This document shows, piece after piece, positions 60,278 through 64,000 of a stretch of 64,000 nt of DNA. The DNA comes from an uncultured Eubacteriales bacterium (GTDB lineage: Bacteria > Bacillota > Clostridia > Lachnospirales > Lachnospiraceae), in assembly GCA_900314845.1 (NCBI GenBank), contig OMWV01000011.1:1-64000 (forward strand), given 5' to 3'. Below the pieces are notes generated by a model that made no database searches, was not told the DNA's origin, and saw only the letters and a list, made by a program, of their open reading frames with translations. The position numbers and the translations under genes are program-made. How positions within the stretch are numbered: position 1 is the stretch's first letter; each line of letters opens with the position of its first letter.

Positions 60278-60326
60278 GCTGCTGCATGTGAGCCTCTTAT
60301 CAGGCTTGTGCAGCAGCTTTCTTTTT
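60278..60326 (+). terminator. Terminator/attenuator between rpmF and plsX
   Basis: GCTGCTGCA (60278-60286) pairs with TGCAGCAGC (60309-60317), with GAGCC/GGCTT extending the inner stem; followed by TTTCTTTTT. It could uncouple L32 from phospholipid genes, with partial read-through into plsX. Confidence 0.7.
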
Positions 60327-60350
60327 ACCTGTGATCATGGAGGAGGAAAC

Positions 60351-61421
60351 ATGGACAAGAAAACAGTAAAGATAGCAGTGGATGCCATGGGCGGCGATAA
60401 AGCACCCGGCGCTGTCATTCAGGGATGCGTTGATGCACTGGCTGCCGACAAGGATATTTTTATTTATCTGACAGGGGATGAAGCCTTGCTCAAGCGCGGG
60501 CTTTCCGGGCTTTCCTACGATGAGGACAGACTTGAGATCGTGCCGTCTACGGAAGTTATCACAAATGAAGAGCACCCTGCTTTTGCCATAAAGAAAAAAA
60601 GGAATTCATCTATCGTGATAGCTCAGAGGCTGGTCAGAGAGGGAAAGGCAGACGCTTTTGTCTCTGCGGGAAGCACCGGAGCTATCCTTGTCGGCGGCCA
60701 GATCCTCATCGGCAGACTGAAGGGAGTACACAGGCCGGCTCTTGCTCCCCTGATGCCCACGACAAAGGGCATTACCCTTCTGATAGACTGCGGAGCCAAT
60801 ATGGATGCCAAGCCGACCAATCTCGTGCAGTTTGCCCAGATGGGATCTATTTATATGAAGGATTATGTGGGCATTAAGAACCCCACGGTAGGCATCCTGA
60901 ATGTCGGGGCGGAGGAAGCCAAGGGCAATGAACTGGTCAGGGAGACCTTCCCCCTGCTTAAGGAGTGCCAGGATATTAATTTTATCGGAAGCGTTGAGGC
61001 CAGAGATATCCCCCTGGGGGCGGCGGATGTGGTAGTTACAGATGCATTTGCAGGCAATGTAGCCCTCAAGATGTATGAGGGATCCGCTACGGCCATCCTG
61101 ACTCTGCTCAAGAATACGCTGACAAGTTCCTTGAAGACAAAGATCGGAGCTGCCCTGATCATAAAAGACCTGAAGAGCCAGCTTAAGGCTTATGATGTCA
61201 GCCAGTACGGCGGAGCGCCCATGCTGGGCCTCAAGGGCCTTGTTGTCAAGGCCCACGGCAGCTCAGACGCCAAGGAGATCGCAACGGCGATCGGGCAGGC
61301 AGCTGCATTTATCAGAAAGGATATCATAGGAAAGATATCCGAGGCTGTGAGCGGGGAAAAGGAGAGAACTGAGGCACATGAGGCCGGACAGGCTGGCGGG
61401 GAAGCCGGTGACAGACCATGA
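60351..61421 (+). CDS. plsX: Phosphate acyltransferase PlsX
   Basis: 356 residues. Converts acyl-ACP to acyl phosphate for phosphatidic acid synthesis. N-terminal I-A-V-D-A-M-G-G-D-K-A-P (about 8-19), later S-A-G-S-T-G-A and V-T-D-A-F-A-G-N-V-A-L-K, are hallmarks. The C-terminal 30 residues are hydrophilic and extra. GGAGGAGG before the ATG. It overlaps rnc by 4 bp (ATGA), so acpP, usually between them, has no room here. Confidence 0.95.
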   Translation: MDKKTVKIAVDAMGGDKAPGAVIQGCVDALAADKDIFIYLTGDEALLKRGLSGLSYDEDRLEIVPSTEVITNEEHPAFAIKKKRNSSIVIAQRLVREGKADAFVSAGSTGAILVGGQILIGRLKGVHRPALAPLMPTTKGITLLIDCGANMDAKPTNLVQFAQMGSIYMKDYVGIKNPTVGILNVGAEEAKGNELVRETFPLLKECQDINFIGSVEARDIPLGAADVVVTDAFAGNVALKMYEGSATAILTLLKNTLTSSLKTKIGAALIIKDLKSQLKAYDVSQYGGAPMLGLKGLVVKAHGSSDAKEIATAIGQAAAFIRKDIIGKISEAVSGEKERTEAHEAGQAGGEAGDRP

Positions 61422-62119
61422 ACAGGACAGATGCGGGAAAGGAACTGGAAGATAAGATCGGCTATCATTTTAAGGATCCCTCCCAGCTTATGCTGGCCTT
61501 AACGCACAGTTCCTATGCCAATGAATACAGGCTGAAGAAGATCCATCACAATGAGAGGATAGAATTTTTGGGGGACGCTGTCCTGGAGATCGTATCCAGT
61601 GACTTCCTCTACAGAAATTTTCCGGATATGTCAGAAGGACAGATGAGCCGGAAAAGGGCCAGCCTTGTCTGTGAGCCTACCCTGGCTTACTGCGCCAGAC
61701 AGATAGACCTGGGCAGCTATATCCTGCTCGGCAGGGGCGAGGATATGAGCGGAGGCAGAAGGAGAGATTCCATTCTTTCGGATGCCCTGGAGTCACTGAT
61801 CGGGGCCATATATCTGGACGGGGGCCTTGAGAAGGCAGAAAGCTTTATCATGCGCTTTATCCTGGATGATATAGAGCACAAGTCCATGTTCCACGACAGC
61901 AAGACCTATCTCCAGGAGATGCTGCAGAAGGATCACAAGGAGCCCATAAGCTATGAGCTGACAGACACGAGAGGACCCGAGCATGACAGAGTATTTGTCA
62001 TGCAGGTTAAGCTGGGGGACAAGGTCATAGGGACAGGAGAAGGCCATTCCAAGCAGTCAGCCGGTCAGGAGGCAGCTTATCGCGCTATTCTCGCCCTGAC
62101 AAAGGACAGCGAAAGGTAG
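61418..62119 (+). CDS. rnc: Ribonuclease III
   Basis: 233 residues. Cleaves double-stranded RNA in rRNA and mRNA processing. The catalytic signature E-R-I-E-F-L-G-D-A-V-L (46-56) and downstream D-A-L-E-S-L-I-G-A-I-Y-L-D-G (about 120-133) hold the Mg2+ ligands; the C-terminal dsRBD (about 157-226) ends with A-G-Q-E-A-A-Y-R-A-I-L. Start overlaps the plsX stop; smc starts 3 nt after. Confidence 0.96.
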   Translation: MNRTDAGKELEDKIGYHFKDPSQLMLALTHSSYANEYRLKKIHHNERIEFLGDAVLEIVSSDFLYRNFPDMSEGQMSRKRASLVCEPTLAYCARQIDLGSYILLGRGEDMSGGRRRDSILSDALESLIGAIYLDGGLEKAESFIMRFILDDIEHKSMFHDSKTYLQEMLQKDHKEPISYELTDTRGPEHDRVFVMQVKLGDKVIGTGEGHSKQSAGQEAAYRAILALTKDSER

Positions 62120-62122
62120 AGC

Positions 62123-64000
62123 ATGTATTTAAAAAGTATTGAAGTTCAGGGATTCAAGTCATTTGCCAATCGGCTTGTATTCGAATTCAATAAAGGCATC
62201 ACGGGGATCGTCGGCCCCAACGGGAGCGGCAAGAGCAATATAGCTGACGCGGTAAGGTGGGTTCTGGGCGAGCAGAGCGCCAGGCAGCTCAGAGGCCAGA
62301 AGATGGAAGACGTCATATTCGCAGGGACCCAGAACAGGAAACCCCTGGGATTTGCCTTTGTCAGCATCACGCTGGACAATTCCGACCACGCTCTGCCCAT
62401 CAGTTATGACACGGTGACGGTTTCAAGGAGAGTCTTTCGGTCCGGGGAGAGTGAATACAAGATAAATGGTCATTCCTGCCGGCTGAGGGATATCCAGGAG
62501 CTCTTTTTTGACACGGGGATCGGCAAGGAAGGCTACTCTATCATCGGCCAGGGCCAGATAGACCGCATCCTGAGCGGGAAACCGGAGGACAGAAGGGAGC
62601 TTTTCGACGAGGCAGCAGGCATCGTCAAGTACAAAAAGAGAAAGGCTTATGCCCTCAAGGATCTGGAAGAGGAAGAACGCAATATCAGCCGGGCCCGGGA
62701 TATCGCTCACGAGCTGGAGGTCCAGCTGGCCCCCTTAAGGGAGCAGAGCGAGAAGGCACGCAGCTTCCTCAAGCTGAGAGATGATCTGAAGCTCTACGAA
62801 GCCAATATGTATATCGTCTCTTTTGATAAGCTGAAGAGCGATGGGGCGGATGTTGAGGATAAACTTCATATCATAGAGGCTCAGATCGAGGATACCCGCA
62901 GCCAGTATGAGGCGATAAAGTCAAAATATACTCAGGTCGAAGCTCTGATGGAGGAGTACGACCGGAAGATAAACGCCCTCCAGGAGGAGGCGGGGGAGCG
63001 GGCTATCCGCCTGCAAAAGCTTGAGGGCAGCCGGGATCTGCTCACTTCAAGAAAAGAAAATCTGGCAGGAAGCATTTCCCAGGGGACGGGACGGCTGGGT
63101 GAGATCCGGAAAGGGATATCCGAAAAGGCAGCCCAGATTGAAAAGCTCAAAGCCGATCTCGAAAAATACACAGAGGAATATGAGACTTCATCGGCCCAGG
63201 GAGATAAGGGCGCCTCAGAGCTTGCGGATATTCGCGGAAAATCTCAGGCTCTGCGGGAAGAGATGGAGGCCTTAAGCGCCCGGGAGATGGATATCATGGG
63301 CCGGATATCCGGCCAGAAGAACAGACGGGAACATGTCAGGGCGCAGGATGAACAGGCAGCCCTGCGCCGATCTGAGCTTTCTTCCCGGCTGATCGCCCTG
63401 AAAAGCCAGACAAGCTCTGATACGGACCTGGCGGCTTCCTATCGGGAAGAAAGGGACCGGATAGAGGCTGACATAGAAAAGAATGAGACGGCAGGGGCAG
63501 ATCTGACCCGGCAGGCGGAAGATCTTGAGAAGGAATATTCAGGGTCTGCCGCAGCACTGGCAGAGCAGCAGAAGTCTTTCCACGAAGGATCTGCCCGCTA
63601 TAAGACTCTCAGGAACATCACAGAACGCTATGAAGGCTACTCCGGCAGCATCCGCCGCGTTATGGAGAATAAAGACCGGGAGAAGGGCCTCATAGGCCTG
63701 GTCTCAGATATCATAAAGGTAGACAGGGATTATGAGACTGCCATTGAGACTGCTCTGGGAGGAAGTATATCCAATATCGTAACGGAAGATGAGGATACTG
63801 CCAGGAGAATGATAGAATTTCTCAAGAAAAACCGTTACGGGCGCGCGACATTTCTTCCTCTCACAAGCATAAGAGGCAGGAAGGCCCAGGCATCAGAGGG
63901 CGTAAGGGGCGAGGCAGGCTTTATCGGCATGGGCGATGAGCTTGTGAAAACGGATGACAGATATAAAAATATCGCTTCTTTTCTTCTGGGCAGGATCTAC
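62123..64000 (+). CDS. smc: Chromosome segregation protein SMC, 3' end outside the window
   Basis: The first 626 codons are open to the window edge. M-Y-L-K-S-I-E-V-Q-G-F-K-S-F-A opens the ATPase head; Walker A is G-P-N-G-S-G-K-S (31-38); the Q-loop region follows with G-Q-G-Q-I-D-R-I-L near 145. A long coiled coil runs from about 170 to about 500 (heptads rich in Glu, Lys, Gln, Leu), and the hinge begins near 515 with G-L-I-G-L-V-S-D-I. The full protein would be about 1180 residues; the C-terminal head with the signature and Walker B is outside. SMC with ScpAB compacts and separates the chromosome. Confidence 0.95.
   Translation, partial: MYLKSIEVQGFKSFANRLVFEFNKGITGIVGPNGSGKSNIADAVRWVLGEQSARQLRGQKMEDVIFAGTQNRKPLGFAFVSITLDNSDHALPISYDTVTVSRRVFRSGESEYKINGHSCRLRDIQELFFDTGIGKEGYSIIGQGQIDRILSGKPEDRRELFDEAAGIVKYKKRKAYALKDLEEEERNISRARDIAHELEVQLAPLREQSEKARSFLKLRDDLKLYEANMYIVSFDKLKSDGADVEDKLHIIEAQIEDTRSQYEAIKSKYTQVEALMEEYDRKINALQEEAGERAIRLQKLEGSRDLLTSRKENLAGSISQGTGRLGEIRKGISEKAAQIEKLKADLEKYTEEYETSSAQGDKGASELADIRGKSQALREEMEALSAREMDIMGRISGQKNRREHVRAQDEQAALRRSELSSRLIALKSQTSSDTDLAASYREERDRIEADIEKNETAGADLTRQAEDLEKEYSGSAAALAEQQKSFHEGSARYKTLRNITERYEGYSGSIRRVMENKDREKGLIGLVSDIIKVDRDYETAIETALGGSISNIVTEDEDTARRMIEFLKKNRYGRATFLPLTSIRGRKAQASEGVRGEAGFIGMGDELVKTDDRYKNIASFLLGRIY

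Noticed and set aside
61380..61440. Hidden acpP between plsX and rnc
   Set aside because: The two genes overlap by 4 bp, and no D-S-L phosphopantetheine motif is present in any frame.
1..64000. CRISPR arrays, tRNA, rRNA, prophage or IS elements
   Set aside because: No regularly spaced repeats, tRNA-like cloverleaf ends, rRNA stretches, integrase or transposase were seen on either strand.

Overview
The window looks like chromosomal housekeeping DNA of a member of the Clostridia, most likely Lachnospiraceae. This rests on gene content and order: a NusG-domain-II protein next to a Gx-transporter; a DUF5688 protein; class III fructose-1,6-bisphosphatase; AddAB instead of RecBCD; Hsp33; a trimeric [FeFe]-hydrogenase with a free thioredoxin-like Fe-S protein; a yceD-rpmF-plsX-rnc-smc string; MBG/Ig-like surface repeats; and strong AGGAGG ribosome sites. 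Base composition is moderately GC-rich and even throughout. I see no rRNA, tRNA, CRISPR, prophage or insertion sequence.

Layout. 1-6176: the 3' part of a repeat-rich surface protein, then a NusG-II protein, a Gx transporter, gltX and a short UvrD-type helicase. 6210-16789: a DUF1292 protein facing ridA and purL, then mscL and a CNNM/CorC protein on the minus strand, traX and a beta-propeller lactonase on the plus strand, and typA on the minus strand. 17120-18360: a double OB-fold SSB-like gene and cobO. 18361-34413: a lysine riboswitch with dapA, then a long plus-strand run dapB, fbp, nadE, addB, addA, a secreted protein, a methyltransferase and hslO. 34620-40971: a DUF5688 gene, hisS, aspS, an RsmJ-like gene and glyA. 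41165-45480: the hydrogenase operon. 45579-47739: a GntR-type regulator divergent from a creatininase-family enzyme and a small membrane protein. 47828-53852: argG divergent from GNAT-argJ-argB-argD-HAD. 53921-59379: ychF, an uncharacterised 417-residue protein, a MATE exporter and tmcAL. 59539-64000: yceD, rpmF, plsX, rnc and the first 626 codons of smc.

The genes are mostly ordinary; the regulatory DNA is the unusual part. (a) The SSB-like gene and the DUF5688 gene, 17.5 kb apart, share a promoter architecture: TGTCGAA (Spo0A-box-like) sites on a 10-bp helical grid, at the same 49-bp distance from the -10 element. (b) The hydrogenase promoter is covered by a perfect 13-bp-arm palindrome. 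(c) The MATE gene has a structured leader with two complementary loop segments and an intrinsic terminator, resembling an exporter riboswitch. (d) The GntR gene and its divergent neighbour each carry a copy of ATACCGATATAC at their promoters. (e) cobO has an 18-bp palindrome just after its -10.

Other departures from the usual pattern: acpP is absent between plsX and rnc; argC is absent from the arg cluster, where a GNAT enzyme leads; the RsmJ-like gene lacks a good start codon, apparently through a 2-nt insertion; and the 5' end of the first gene looks frameshifted.
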